This document shows, one piece after another, positions 27,606 to 36,037 of a stretch of 64,000 nucleotides of DNA. Within the stretch, counting starts at the first letter, position 1. Every line of letters begins with the position of its first letter. The position numbers and the translations under genes are program-made. The notes beneath the pieces are model-generated. The model saw only the letters and a list, made by a program, of their open reading frames with translations. It was not told where the DNA came from and did not search any database. Origin of the DNA: Pseudocolwellia agarivorans (lineage in GTDB: Bacteria; Pseudomonadota; Gammaproteobacteria; Enterobacterales; Alteromonadaceae); contig NZ_MUZU01000013.1 in assembly GCF_002000085.1 (NCBI RefSeq), positions 1 to 64,000 of the forward strand, given 5' to 3'.

Positions 27606-29024
27606 ATGGCCGATCGTAAGCCCGATAAATTTTTTAAAGACAGAAAATTTAAAACTGATACTCAAATGGACGAGCTAAAGGTTCCACCCCATTCATTAGA
27701 AGCAGAGCAGTCTGTTTTAGGTGGTTTGTTACTAGACAATGATACTTGGGATAGAGTGAGCGAAAAGGTGGTTGCCGAAGATTTTTATAGCCGCTCTCAC
27801 CGTATTGTTTTTGAATGTATTGCAGTGTTGATTGAGCTAGGCGAACCTGTAGATTTAATTACCCTGTCTGAAAGCTTAGAAAACGATCAAAAATTAGATG
27901 CTGCTGGCGGTTTTGTTTATCTTGCTGAAATGATGAAAAACACGCCAAGTGCTGCCAACATTGTTGCTTACGCTGAAATTGTAAGAGAGCGGGCCGTAAC
28001 ACGTGAGATGATCAGCGTTGCCAATGAAATCGCTGAAGCTGGTTACGACACTCAAGGTCGTACAAGTGCGGATTTACTTGATTTTGCTGAAACCAAAGTA
28101 TTTGCTATTGCTGAAAAAAGAACCAATAAATCGGAAGGTCCTGCATCACTTAACTCTGTGCTAGAGAAAACGGTAGACCGTATCGAGAAGCTATGTTCAT
28201 CGCCAACGAATGGTGTTACTGGGGTTTCTACAGGTTTTGCAGATTTAGATAAAATGACTGCCGGTTTACAAAAATCAGATTTGATCATTATTGCGGCACG
28301 TCCATCTATGGGTAAAACAACCTTTGCGATGAACTTAGCCGAAAATGCGGCTATGACATCAGACAAGCCTGCGCTTATATTTAGTTTAGAGATGCCGTCC
28401 GATCAAATTATGATGAGGATGTTGGCGTCTTTAGGTCGTATCGACCAAACTAAAATTCGTACAGGTCAATTACAAGATGAAGATTGGGCACGGCTTTCTT
28501 CTACCATGGGATTACTCATGGAAAAAGGTAAAATGTACATTGATGACGCTGCAGGTTTAACACCTACTGAAGTTCGTTCAAGAGCAAGACGTATTCATCG
28601 TGATCACGGTGGTATTAGTATGATCATGATTGATTACCTTCAGTTGATGCGCGCACCCCAATTTTCAGATAACCGTACTTTAGAAATAGCTGAAATTTCA
28701 CGCTCGCTAAAAGCATTAGCTAAAGAATTACAGGTACCGGTTGTTGCACTATCTCAGCTAAACCGTAGTTTGGAGCAACGTTCAGATAAACGTCCAATTA
28801 ACTCAGATTTACGTGAATCAGGTTCGATAGAGCAAGATGCCGATTTGATCATGTTTATTTATCGTGATGAGGTATATCACGACGACTCTGAATTTAAAGG
28901 CATGGCAGAAATTATTATTGGTAAGCAACGTAACGGCCCAATTGGTCGTGTACCGTTGACTTTCCAAGGCCAATTCTCTCGTTTTGATAACTATGCGGGT
29001 TCTCATGTACTTGAAGAAGATTAA
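27606..29024 (+). CDS. dnaB: Replicative DNA helicase DnaB
   Basis: Hexameric 5'-3' helicase at the replication fork. 472 residues. The N-terminal domain begins at PPHSLEAEQSVLGG. The RecA-like domain has Walker A ARPSMGKTTFAMN, Walker B MIMIDYLQLMR, the arginine-finger region SDLRESGSIEQDADLIMF and the sensor LSQLNRSLEQR. No intein or insertion. The start ATG has an AAGGT ribosome site. alr follows after 24 bp, the usual dnaB-alr pair. Confidence 0.98.
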   Translation: MADRKPDKFFKDRKFKTDTQMDELKVPPHSLEAEQSVLGGLLLDNDTWDRVSEKVVAEDFYSRSHRIVFECIAVLIELGEPVDLITLSESLENDQKLDAAGGFVYLAEMMKNTPSAANIVAYAEIVRERAVTREMISVANEIAEAGYDTQGRTSADLLDFAETKVFAIAEKRTNKSEGPASLNSVLEKTVDRIEKLCSSPTNGVTGVSTGFADLDKMTAGLQKSDLIIIAARPSMGKTTFAMNLAENAAMTSDKPALIFSLEMPSDQIMMRMLASLGRIDQTKIRTGQLQDEDWARLSSTMGLLMEKGKMYIDDAAGLTPTEVRSRARRIHRDHGGISMIMIDYLQLMRAPQFSDNRTLEIAEISRSLKALAKELQVPVVALSQLNRSLEQRSDKRPINSDLRESGSIEQDADLIMFIYRDEVYHDDSEFKGMAEIIIGKQRNGPIGRVPLTFQGQFSRFDNYAGSHVLEED

Positions 29025-29048
29025 TCCTTTTTACGTAGTCATTAGTTA

Positions 29049-30128
29049 ATGAGCATACGCACTGCAACGGCGATTATTGATTTTCAAGCACTCGCTAATA
29101 ATTATCAAACCATAAAAGCCTATGCGCCGAACAGTAAAGTGTTGGCGGTACTAAAGGCTAATGCTTATGGTCACGGTTTAGAGCGAATTGCAAAAGCTTT
29201 ACCACAAGCTGACGGCTTTGGTGTTGCGCGCATTGATGAAGCTATTGCATTACGTAAAGCAGGGATAGAGCAGCCAATTGTTTTATTGGAAGGTTTTTTT
29301 TCGCCAGATGAGGTTTATTTATTATCTGAATATAACTTAGACACTATTATTCATAATACCCAGCAGCTTAAGGCTATTACTCAATCCAGCCTGGATACTC
29401 CTATTAAAGTTTGGTTGAAAATAGATACTGGCATGCATCGATTAGGTATTTCTCCTAATGAAGTAACCACTTTTTATCAAACATTAGAGCACAGTAAAAA
29501 TGTTCAAAAGGGCATTGTTTTAATCAGTCATTTAGGTTGTGCTGATGATATCCATGATCAAACAACGGTTGCTCAAGTTAACTTGTTTAATCAACTTAGC
29601 ATATTAGGCACTGAATGCTCTTTAGCTAATTCTGCTGGGGTATGTGCTTGGCCTGAATCGCATTTTGATTGGGTTAGGCCTGGATTAATGTTATATGGTG
29701 TATCGCCAATGATAGCCTTGAGTGATGAAAAAAAAGCCCTACAGCCAGTTATGACATTAAAGTCGAGTATTATTTCTATTCGAAAAATAGCGAAAGGCGA
29801 CTCTGTAGGTTACGGAAGTGCATGGACTAGTGATCAATCCACCCATATTGCTGTTATTGCAATAGGCTATGGCGATGGTTACCCTCGTCATGCTGGAAAT
29901 GGTACGCCTGTTCATGTAAACGGTAGAATAGTACCTTTAGTGGGTAGGGTTTCTATGGATATGATCACGGTAGATTTAGGTGAAGACTTAAAAGATCAAG
30001 TTGGTGATGAAGCCACGTTATGGGGAGTTGATTTACCTATTGAACAAGTTGCTAAATATGCGACTACAATACCTTACGAGCTTTTGTGTAATATTAGTAG
30101 AAGAGTACATATTAGCCTTAAAAAATAA
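29049..30128 (+). CDS. alr: Alanine racemase
   Basis: PLP-dependent enzyme that makes D-alanine for peptidoglycan. 359 residues. The PLP lysine is in VLKANAYGHG. The C-terminal catalytic Tyr lies in GYGSAW on the opposite side of the dimer interface, and GRVSMDM is also conserved. It is the second gene after dnaB and has no visible terminator before the convergent yjbQ gene. Confidence 0.96.
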   Translation: MSIRTATAIIDFQALANNYQTIKAYAPNSKVLAVLKANAYGHGLERIAKALPQADGFGVARIDEAIALRKAGIEQPIVLLEGFFSPDEVYLLSEYNLDTIIHNTQQLKAITQSSLDTPIKVWLKIDTGMHRLGISPNEVTTFYQTLEHSKNVQKGIVLISHLGCADDIHDQTTVAQVNLFNQLSILGTECSLANSAGVCAWPESHFDWVRPGLMLYGVSPMIALSDEKKALQPVMTLKSSIISIRKIAKGDSVGYGSAWTSDQSTHIAVIAIGYGDGYPRHAGNGTPVHVNGRIVPLVGRVSMDMITVDLGEDLKDQVGDEATLWGVDLPIEQVAKYATTIPYELLCNISRRVHISLKK

Positions 30129-30145
30129 TCATACTACTCTTGTGT

Positions 30146-30565
30146 TTATTCTCCTTGAATAGTCGCTACTACCTCTCTAGAGCTTGCGTAGTTTCTGTGC
30201 TCGCCTAAATATATTCCTTGCCATATTCCCATGTTAAGTCTTCCAGCAGTAATAGGGATCGTAATGTTATTTCCTAGAAGGCTCGTTTTTATATGAGCAG
30301 GCATATCGTCGCTACCTTCATAAGTATGCTGATAGTACGGAGCATTTTCTGGCACCATTACATTAAAGTGTTTTTCCATATCTGATCGTACTGTTGGGTC
30401 GGCATTTTCGTTTAACGTTAAAGAAGCCGAGGAATGTTTGATAAATAAATGCAGAACACCAATACTGATGGTCGAAATCTCAGGTAAGTGGGCAATAACT
30501 TCATCTGTAATTAAATGAAACCCACGTTTTCTTGCTTTTAATGAAAATTCAATTTGTTGCCACAT
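30146..30565 (-). CDS. yjbQ: YjbQ/UPF0047 family protein
   Basis: A 139-residue protein of the UPF0047 family, annotated in many genomes as secondary thiamine-phosphate synthase because of weak activity in E. coli; the real role is unsettled. Conserved parts include the His-containing LHLFIKHSSASLTLNENADP and the C-terminal GIYLGEHRN. Expected to form a trimer. Convergent with alr, single gene. Confidence 0.9.
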   Translation of the reverse strand: MWQQIEFSLKARKRGFHLITDEVIAHLPEISTISIGVLHLFIKHSSASLTLNENADPTVRSDMEKHFNVMVPENAPYYQHTYEGSDDMPAHIKTSLLGNNITIPITAGRLNMGIWQGIYLGEHRNYASSREVVATIQGE

Positions 30566-30634
30566 AATATAAGACTCTTTGATATGCCAATTTATTAAGC
30601 TATAAAACAGCTGAAATTAGGTGAATTTTAGGTA

Positions 30635-30660
30635 TTAAAAAACCCCATTAAAAAATGAGG
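30635..30660 (-). terminator. Terminator downstream of cheX
   Basis: On the minus strand CCTCATT (30660-30654) pairs with AATGGGG (30649-30643), with one G-U wobble, and then runs into TTTTTT. Confidence 0.8.
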
Positions 30661-30679
30661 CTTTTGGGTTTAATAAAGG

Positions 30680-31144
30680 TTATTTATCGAAACTGAATTC
30701 TATAAAAGCTTTACCTAAAGGAGATGATAATGGGATGATCACTATAGGTCCGTCAGCTTTATGGCTGATAGTGTGGTTTTTACCTGAAACAACAACGGGA
30801 GTCGCCATATCAAATTCAAAACCTTTTTCACTTAGCATGCGTTTAGCGCCACCAGTAACCATATTGGTTATTTCGCCTACCAAATCAGTAATTTCTTCAT
30901 TGATTTCGTCAGGAGCCTCACCTACCATATTTTTCATAGTAGCTAGAGCTAATCCTGCTTGAAACGTGATTGAGAGAGAACCTTTAGTTTGCTCGCTCAC
31001 CATGCCGATTAAACCTGAAACATCGCCCATAGCGACTTCACTTTTTTTTAAAATTGGCTTCTCTGGTGTTAATTCCATTTGTGCCATTGTTGACATAACG
31101 TTAAGCATTGATGACAAAAACGGGTTGATAAACTCTACATTCAT
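30680..31144 (-). CDS. cheX: CheX-like chemotaxis phosphatase
   Basis: A 154-residue protein of the CheC/CheX/FliY phosphatase family. The active-site signature is visible as E-I-T-N in DLVGEITNMVTGGAK, the ExxN pair that attacks CheY-phosphate or another receiver domain. The ATG at 31144 has a GGAA ribosome site six bases away. An in-frame TTG at 31156 is less likely. No other chemotaxis genes are near, so its partner response regulator must be elsewhere. It has its own terminator. Confidence 0.86.
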   Translation of the reverse strand: MNVEFINPFLSSMLNVMSTMAQMELTPEKPILKKSEVAMGDVSGLIGMVSEQTKGSLSITFQAGLALATMKNMVGEAPDEINEEITDLVGEITNMVTGGAKRMLSEKGFEFDMATPVVVSGKNHTISHKADGPIVIIPLSSPLGKAFIEFSFDK

Positions 31145-31221
31145 GAATGTTTCCAAGGCCTTAATTAAATTCTCTAGTACTGATTTTGCATGGAAAACCT
31201 ATAAATGTAAATCAGTACTTA

Positions 31222-31722
31222 CTATTTAATACCATCAATTTTCGCGATTTTTTGTGAGGCGCTAAAAGTTAAACTTCCTTTTATTGTACTATCTTGAAAA
31301 TTTAAAGTATTTATTTGTTTAGGGTAAGTATTAACGAGTAAGTCATTTTTTACCAATAATCCCACTAAAAAATTTTCAAAAGGCACTTCTTGGTAAATAA
31401 ATATATTGCCTCGTTTTACTTCAAGACCTACCCAGTTTAATTTAAGATCTTGATTTGAATAGTTTAAAGTGAAGTGTTCATCTATATATTCTTTAAGATA
31501 AAGCTCATATTGCTTATGTTCAGGAGAAAAATGTATTTGTTTAATTTCTGCAATCGCATTTTCTAAATCATGAGCCGTAAATTGATGAATTATTTCAATT
31601 TTTTTAGAAGATTCATTTAAGGTTAAATCAGTAATGCCAAAAAAGTAACTATGGGCAGCAGCATTAGCTGCTACTGCCCAAAATAGTAATATAGTGATTG
31701 ATTTTAATAAACGATTAATCAT
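31222..31722 (-). CDS. DUF6702-like exported protein
   Basis: A 166-residue protein with a signal peptide (ITILLFWAVAANAAAHSYFFG) and a beta-rich mature part. It begins with the small HSYFFGITDL motif and has EIIHQFTAHDLENAI, as in the DUF6702 family. It is 3 bp downstream of the M1-type peptidase gene, so the two are surely co-transcribed. This pairing recurs in marine gammaproteobacteria as far as I recall. Function unknown; the family call is made by eye. Confidence 0.65.
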   Translation of the reverse strand: MINRLLKSITILLFWAVAANAAAHSYFFGITDLTLNESSKKIEIIHQFTAHDLENAIAEIKQIHFSPEHKQYELYLKEYIDEHFTLNYSNQDLKLNWVGLEVKRGNIFIYQEVPFENFLVGLLVKNDLLVNTYPKQINTLNFQDSTIKGSLTFSASQKIAKIDGIK

Positions 31723-31725
31723 TAT

Positions 31726-34086
31726 TTATTTGTCATCACCTGATTCTTTTTCGTCATCATCTAAAGATTTTAGCTCTTTATTATAATCACGCATCATGTC
31801 ATCTTTTTTACGTTTATATAATTCAAAACGAGATTTAATTGGACGAGCAGGCCAGTAATTATTATTTACATTGACGTCTGCAGTTTCCCAGTTAGGATCA
31901 ACAGCAATAGCTGTTATTTCTTTATCTCTAATAAGTAACTTTGAAACTTTACTTGTGTTTTTACGCCAAATTTCAGCAGGAATTTTAATATTTTCTTTGC
32001 TGTTATCAGCATAAGTGACTTCTAATAATATTGGCATAACTAAACCGCCAACATTATTAAAATCAATAATGTAGAAGTTACTTTTATTCGTTAATAAAGC
32101 TTTTTCCCAATCTTCTAATTTTTTATTAGCGCTATTATATTTATTACGATCAGCATTAGTCGCCGTAAACTTATCATGTTCGTTATAAAAATCTAATAGC
32201 TCAGGTTTGTCTTGAGTACGTAACCACTGACCTTTATTACGAAGGTTTGAGATAAACTCAGGCTTTTCGTTTTCTAATGCACGTTCCCATGCTTCTTCAG
32301 TATCTGGATTTTGGCTATCTGGACGGTATAAATGAATATCACCTAAAGCAATATCAACATGATCTGTAGTGTAAAACCAACCACGCCAGAACCAATCTAA
32401 ATCTACAGCTGAAGCATCTTCCATTGTTCTAAAGAAGTCCGCTGGAGTAGGACGTTTAAACTTCCAACGCTGAGCATACTCTCTAAATGCAAAATCAAAT
32501 AGTTCACGGCCCATAATCGTTTCACGTAGTATATTTAATGCTGTAGCTGGTTTCCCGTAAGCATTATTACCAAACTGTAAAATAGACTCTGAGTTTGTCA
32601 TGATAGGGACTTGGTTGTTACTTTTCATATATTCAGTAATATCAGCAGCGTGACCGCGACGAGAAGGATAATTTTCTTCCCATGATTGTTCTGCTAAAAA
32701 CTGTACAAATGTGTTTAAACCTTCGTCCATCCATGTCCATTGACGCTCGTCAGAGTTGATGATCATAGGGAAATAGTTATGGCCTACTTCATGAATAATT
32801 ACACCTATTAGACCGTATTTGGTTCTACGTGAATAAGTTTTTTCACCTGTTTTTTTATCAAGAGTTGGGCGTGGTCCATTGAAGGTTATCATTGGGTATT
32901 CCATGCCACCAACAGGCCCGTTTACTGAAATAGATACAGGGTACGGGTAATCAAAAGTATATTTGTTGTATTGCTCCATTGTATGAATAATAGCTTCAGT
33001 AGAATATCTTTCCCATAATGGATTACCTTCATTTGGATAGAAAGACATAGCCATGGTGTCTGTACCACCTTTTTTATATCCTTGAGCATCCCAAATAAAT
33101 TTACGGCTTGATGCAAATGCAAAATCTCTTACGTTTTCGGCTTTGAAATGCCAAGTTTTCTCTTTTGTAGATCGAGACTTTTCATTTTCTAAGGCTTCGT
33201 CTGGAGTTACAATTAAAACAGGTTTTTTAGCTTTTTTGGCTTTATCTAATCGTTGACGTTGTGTTTTAGTTAATACACTTTTAGGGTTTTGTAATTCACC
33301 CGTTGAAGCAACAATATGATCTGCGGGTACGGTAATTTTTACATCATAATCACCAAATTCTAAAGTAAATTCGCCGTTACCTAAAAATTGCTTATTTTGC
33401 CAGCCGACAGCATCGTAATATGCTACAGCTCTTGGAAACCAGCTTGCCACTTCGTATAAGTAGTTATCGTCTTTTTTAAAATATTCATAACCAGAACGAC
33501 CACCTAATACTTTTTGTTCTTGTAAAGCGTAGGTCCATTCAATATTGAATTCTATTTCAGCGCCTGTTCTTAGGGGCTTAGCTAGATCAATACGCATCAT
33601 GGTACCGTTAATCGTATAAGGTAAGGCTTTATTGCTTTTATCGGTAACTTTTAAAATACGGTTTCCGCCATCAAACGTTTCTGTTTCAATGACATTTCGA
33701 AAACCACTGTAAGTTATTTTATCTGCAGGTGCGGTACGAGTTAGTTTAAAATCAGAGGCTCTTCCCATTCTATTTTGATCGAGTTGTAACCAAATATAGC
33801 GTAGGTTGTCGGGAGAATTATTTTTATAGTTTAACGTCTCACTACCCGTTAACTGCTGAGTTTTATCATCTAATTTGATTTCAATTTCGTAATCAACTTC
33901 TTGTTGCCAATATTTATGCCCAGGGGCACCTGAAGCTGTTCTATAGATGTTAGGAGTGGGTAGGATTTCTTCTAATTGACGAAATTTATCATCGTTAACT
34001 GTACTTTTTGCTAATGCAGTAGTTGATGTTGCTATAGACAAACAAACTACTGCAGAGCTGAGTAAAAAATTGAGCGTATATTTCAT
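31726..34086 (-). CDS. M1-family zinc metallopeptidase, exported
   Basis: A 786-residue aminopeptidase-like protein. It has a signal peptide (MKYTLNFLLSSAVVCLSIATSTTALA), then an M1-like N-terminal beta domain. The catalytic domain has GGMEYPM in place of the usual GAMEN substrate motif and HEVGHNYFPMIINSDERQW with a downstream Glu, the HExxH-x18-E zinc site. It probably trims peptides in the periplasm or at the outer surface. The ATG at 34086 has a TGGGA ribosome site; an in-frame ATG at 34104 is less likely. The C-terminus is highly charged (KRKKDDMMRDYNKELK). Confidence 0.88.
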   Translation of the reverse strand: MKYTLNFLLSSAVVCLSIATSTTALAKSTVNDDKFRQLEEILPTPNIYRTASGAPGHKYWQQEVDYEIEIKLDDKTQQLTGSETLNYKNNSPDNLRYIWLQLDQNRMGRASDFKLTRTAPADKITYSGFRNVIETETFDGGNRILKVTDKSNKALPYTINGTMMRIDLAKPLRTGAEIEFNIEWTYALQEQKVLGGRSGYEYFKKDDNYLYEVASWFPRAVAYYDAVGWQNKQFLGNGEFTLEFGDYDVKITVPADHIVASTGELQNPKSVLTKTQRQRLDKAKKAKKPVLIVTPDEALENEKSRSTKEKTWHFKAENVRDFAFASSRKFIWDAQGYKKGGTDTMAMSFYPNEGNPLWERYSTEAIIHTMEQYNKYTFDYPYPVSISVNGPVGGMEYPMITFNGPRPTLDKKTGEKTYSRRTKYGLIGVIIHEVGHNYFPMIINSDERQWTWMDEGLNTFVQFLAEQSWEENYPSRRGHAADITEYMKSNNQVPIMTNSESILQFGNNAYGKPATALNILRETIMGRELFDFAFREYAQRWKFKRPTPADFFRTMEDASAVDLDWFWRGWFYTTDHVDIALGDIHLYRPDSQNPDTEEAWERALENEKPEFISNLRNKGQWLRTQDKPELLDFYNEHDKFTATNADRNKYNSANKKLEDWEKALLTNKSNFYIIDFNNVGGLVMPILLEVTYADNSKENIKIPAEIWRKNTSKVSKLLIRDKEITAIAVDPNWETADVNVNNNYWPARPIKSRFELYKRKKDDMMRDYNKELKSLDDDEKESGDDK

Positions 34087-34254
34087 AATAATCCCATTAT
34101 GCATTTTTAATATGTTTTTATTCTTTTAACTTTATAACATAACTCGCTTCAGTCCGTTAAGGCGTAGCGATAAGTATGCGATAAGAATACCTAAAGATAA
34201 GATTAATAGCAGAACAATTATCAAATTAGTGTAGAACAGTGCTTAATTTGAGGA

Positions 34255-34698
34255 TTATTGGCATTTTTTACAGGTACCATGTGCTTCAACAATTTGATGG
34301 CTTATTGAAAATCCATGTGTGTCAGCCATTGTTCTTAGGGATGAATCTAAGTCATTCGATTGAATTTCTTCAACGTAACCACAGTTGTCACAAATCAATA
34401 ATTGAACAGGATGACTACACTCACTAAAGTGATGGCACATAACAAATGAATTAATAGATTCAATTTTATGAACAAAACCTTGTTTACCCAAAAAGTCTAA
34501 TGCTCTATATATAGTGGCGGGTTTCGCTGAAGCGTCTACTTTCTTCAATTGGTCTAATAGATCATAAGCCCCTATTGCACCATCATGTTGGGCAAGGATT
34601 TTAAATACTTGTTCACGTGCAGTAGTAAATCTAGCTCCGCGAGTTTGGCAAACGTGCTTCGCTTGTTCTAATAGTTTTTCAGTAAGCATATTTTTCAT
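34255..34698 (-). CDS. zur: Zinc uptake regulator Zur (Fur family)
   Basis: A 147-residue repressor that binds DNA when loaded with zinc. It aligns with E. coli Zur rather than Fur: GAIGAYDLLDQLKK, KPATIYRALDFLGKQGFVHKIES. It has the structural-site cysteine pairs CDNC and CKKC and His/Cys ligands in CHHFSECSH. No transporter genes are adjacent. The start could also be the ATG at 34689. The only Zur-box-like site I see in the window is upstream of the MerC-like gene. Confidence 0.9.
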   Translation of the reverse strand: MKNMLTEKLLEQAKHVCQTRGARFTTAREQVFKILAQHDGAIGAYDLLDQLKKVDASAKPATIYRALDFLGKQGFVHKIESINSFVMCHHFSECSHPVQLLICDNCGYVEEIQSNDLDSSLRTMADTHGFSISHQIVEAHGTCKKCQ

Positions 34699-34959
34699 TA
34701 TTTAGGTAAATGACTTTCCAAGTTTATCATAGTGATCCTTTGCGTCTAGATGAATTCGTCACTATTGCCATTCAATTTATAAGCTTAGTTATACAAAACG
34801 ATTGAATTTCTTATAAATGAGTCATGGTTTTTCTATATTTCTAAGAAAATATTATGCCTAGGTTTATCTCATAAAGAGGGAAGTGCAATTGAAGATAAGA
34901 CAAAAGCAAAGTGTTATTATTTTGTTAAATAACATAGAAAGATGAACTTATATATTGGA

Positions 34960-34971
34960 TTGTGTATACAA
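34960..34971. promoter_or_regulatory. Palindromic possible enhancer site upstream of the PEP-CTERM gene
   Basis: TTGTGTATACAA is palindromic except at one base pair. It lies about 135 bp upstream of the predicted transcription start, the right distance for a sigma-54 enhancer. It also differs by one base from the TTGTATATACAA hut operator at 17.3 kb. Which regulator binds is unknown. Confidence 0.35.
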
Positions 34972-35074
34972 TATGTTGTTTTTTAAGGGTTTTTGTGTCG
35001 ATATAATTTACAGTTTAATTTAACAATAAATTAACATTTATTATTAGTTATTATAATTCAAACACTTATATAGT

Positions 35075-35090
35075 TGGCATTTTGTTTGCT
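35075..35090 (+). promoter_or_regulatory. Sigma-54 promoter of the PEP-CTERM protein gene
   Basis: TGGCATTTTGTTTGCT matches the -24/-12 consensus TGGCAC-N5-TTGCW at 10 of 11 positions, with GG and GC ten bases apart. PEP-CTERM genes are commonly controlled by RpoN with the PrsK/PrsR two-component pair, so the site fits the gene. Confidence 0.75.
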
Positions 35091-35215
35091 TAGATTGTTT
35101 GTGTTCGAGATGTTAACTCCCTGTGAGTTGTTTAAGTAGCGAATCGAACAAACTAAATTAATTAAGTGTAGCTATTCATTGTGAGAATGGCTTTTGTAAA
35201 ACTAAAGGAATAAAA

Positions 35216-35896
35216 ATGAAAACATTATTAACTGCTGGCGCATTATTATTAGCAAGTTCTCAAGCATTTGCTGGTATGGTAACTGAAACAGCTTCATTTG
35301 GTACTCAAGGTGATCTTACAAATCAACCTATCGGTTTTGGTATCAATGAAACTGTTACAATTAATGCATTTAATACAGCATTGGGTAGCTTAACAGGTGT
35401 ATCTATTAACGTTTACAGCCAAATAGATACTGCTGGTAAATCTACCAACACAAGTGGTTTAAATGGTGCTAGTCAATTTAAGTTCAACTTAGATAGTGAT
35501 TGGACAGTTTCTTCTGCAGTAGGTAATTATACTTTTAACAGTGCAGGTAATATTTTTACTGAAACTGATACAGATCACCAAATCAATGAAGTTTTTGATT
35601 ACGGCCATTTAGATATCTTTAAAACGGGCGCTTTCACATCAACTGATTTTGCTGCATTTACTTCAGACGTTGATTTTAACTTTGTAATTAATGCAACTAG
35701 CTCATTTAATAACATTGCTAATGGCGGTAGCGCTTTATTTACTAACCAAATTGATTCAGCAGCTTGGGGTAAAGTTGAAGTTACTTATACATATGATGAT
35801 GTTTCTACTTCAGTTCCTGAAACTGGCTCTTTAGCTATTTTTGGTTTAGGTCTTGCTGGTTTTGCATTAAGTCGTAAAGCTAAAAAATCTGCTTAA
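35216..35896 (+). CDS. PEP-CTERM sorted surface protein (choice-of-anchor type)
   Basis: A 226-residue exported protein. It has a signal peptide (MKTLLTAGALLLASSQAFA) and a serine/threonine/asparagine-rich beta domain whose start (ASFGTQGD... FNTALGSLTGVSI) resembles the choice-of-anchor E family. The C-terminal sorting signal is VPETGSLAIFGLGLAGFAL followed by SRKAKKSA: a VPExGS motif, a membrane helix and a basic tail. Thr replaces the more common Pro in the motif. The signal is expected to be cut by an exosortase (EpsH/XrtA type), which is not in this window. A good AAAGGA ribosome site and a terminator flank it. Confidence 0.88.
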   Translation: MKTLLTAGALLLASSQAFAGMVTETASFGTQGDLTNQPIGFGINETVTINAFNTALGSLTGVSINVYSQIDTAGKSTNTSGLNGASQFKFNLDSDWTVSSAVGNYTFNSAGNIFTETDTDHQINEVFDYGHLDIFKTGAFTSTDFAAFTSDVDFNFVINATSSFNNIANGGSALFTNQIDSAAWGKVEVTYTYDDVSTSVPETGSLAIFGLGLAGFALSRKAKKSA

Positions 35897-35950
35897 TTTA
35901 TTATGTTAATAAATTAATGTTTATTTAAAATTAAATAAACATCTCCAATA

Positions 35951-35977
35951 AAAGCACCATATTTATGGTGCTTTTTT
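35951..35977. terminator. Bidirectional terminator after the PEP-CTERM gene
   Basis: An 11-bp stem (AAAGCACCATA, 35951-35961, with TATGGTGCTTT, 35964-35974) is flanked by A and T runs. It lies between the PEP-CTERM gene and the convergent LysR gene. Confidence 0.9.
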
Positions 35978-36037
35978 ATTGTGTAAAATACTCTGACACT
36001 CGCTGGGAAGTATGCTGTTTATTGTTGTTCTCTGTGA

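Larger units (their letters stand above)
34699..35215. other. Long AT-rich intergenic region between zur and the PEP-CTERM gene
   Basis: 517 bases without a gene. It holds the sigma-54-type promoter (35075-35090) and, 104 bases upstream of it, a palindromic TTGTGTATACAA. It also has an imperfect inverted pair GTTATT...AATAAC around 34912-34934. The leader between the predicted start (about 35102) and the PEP-CTERM ATG is roughly 115 bases. Nothing coding is apparent. Confidence 0.5.
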
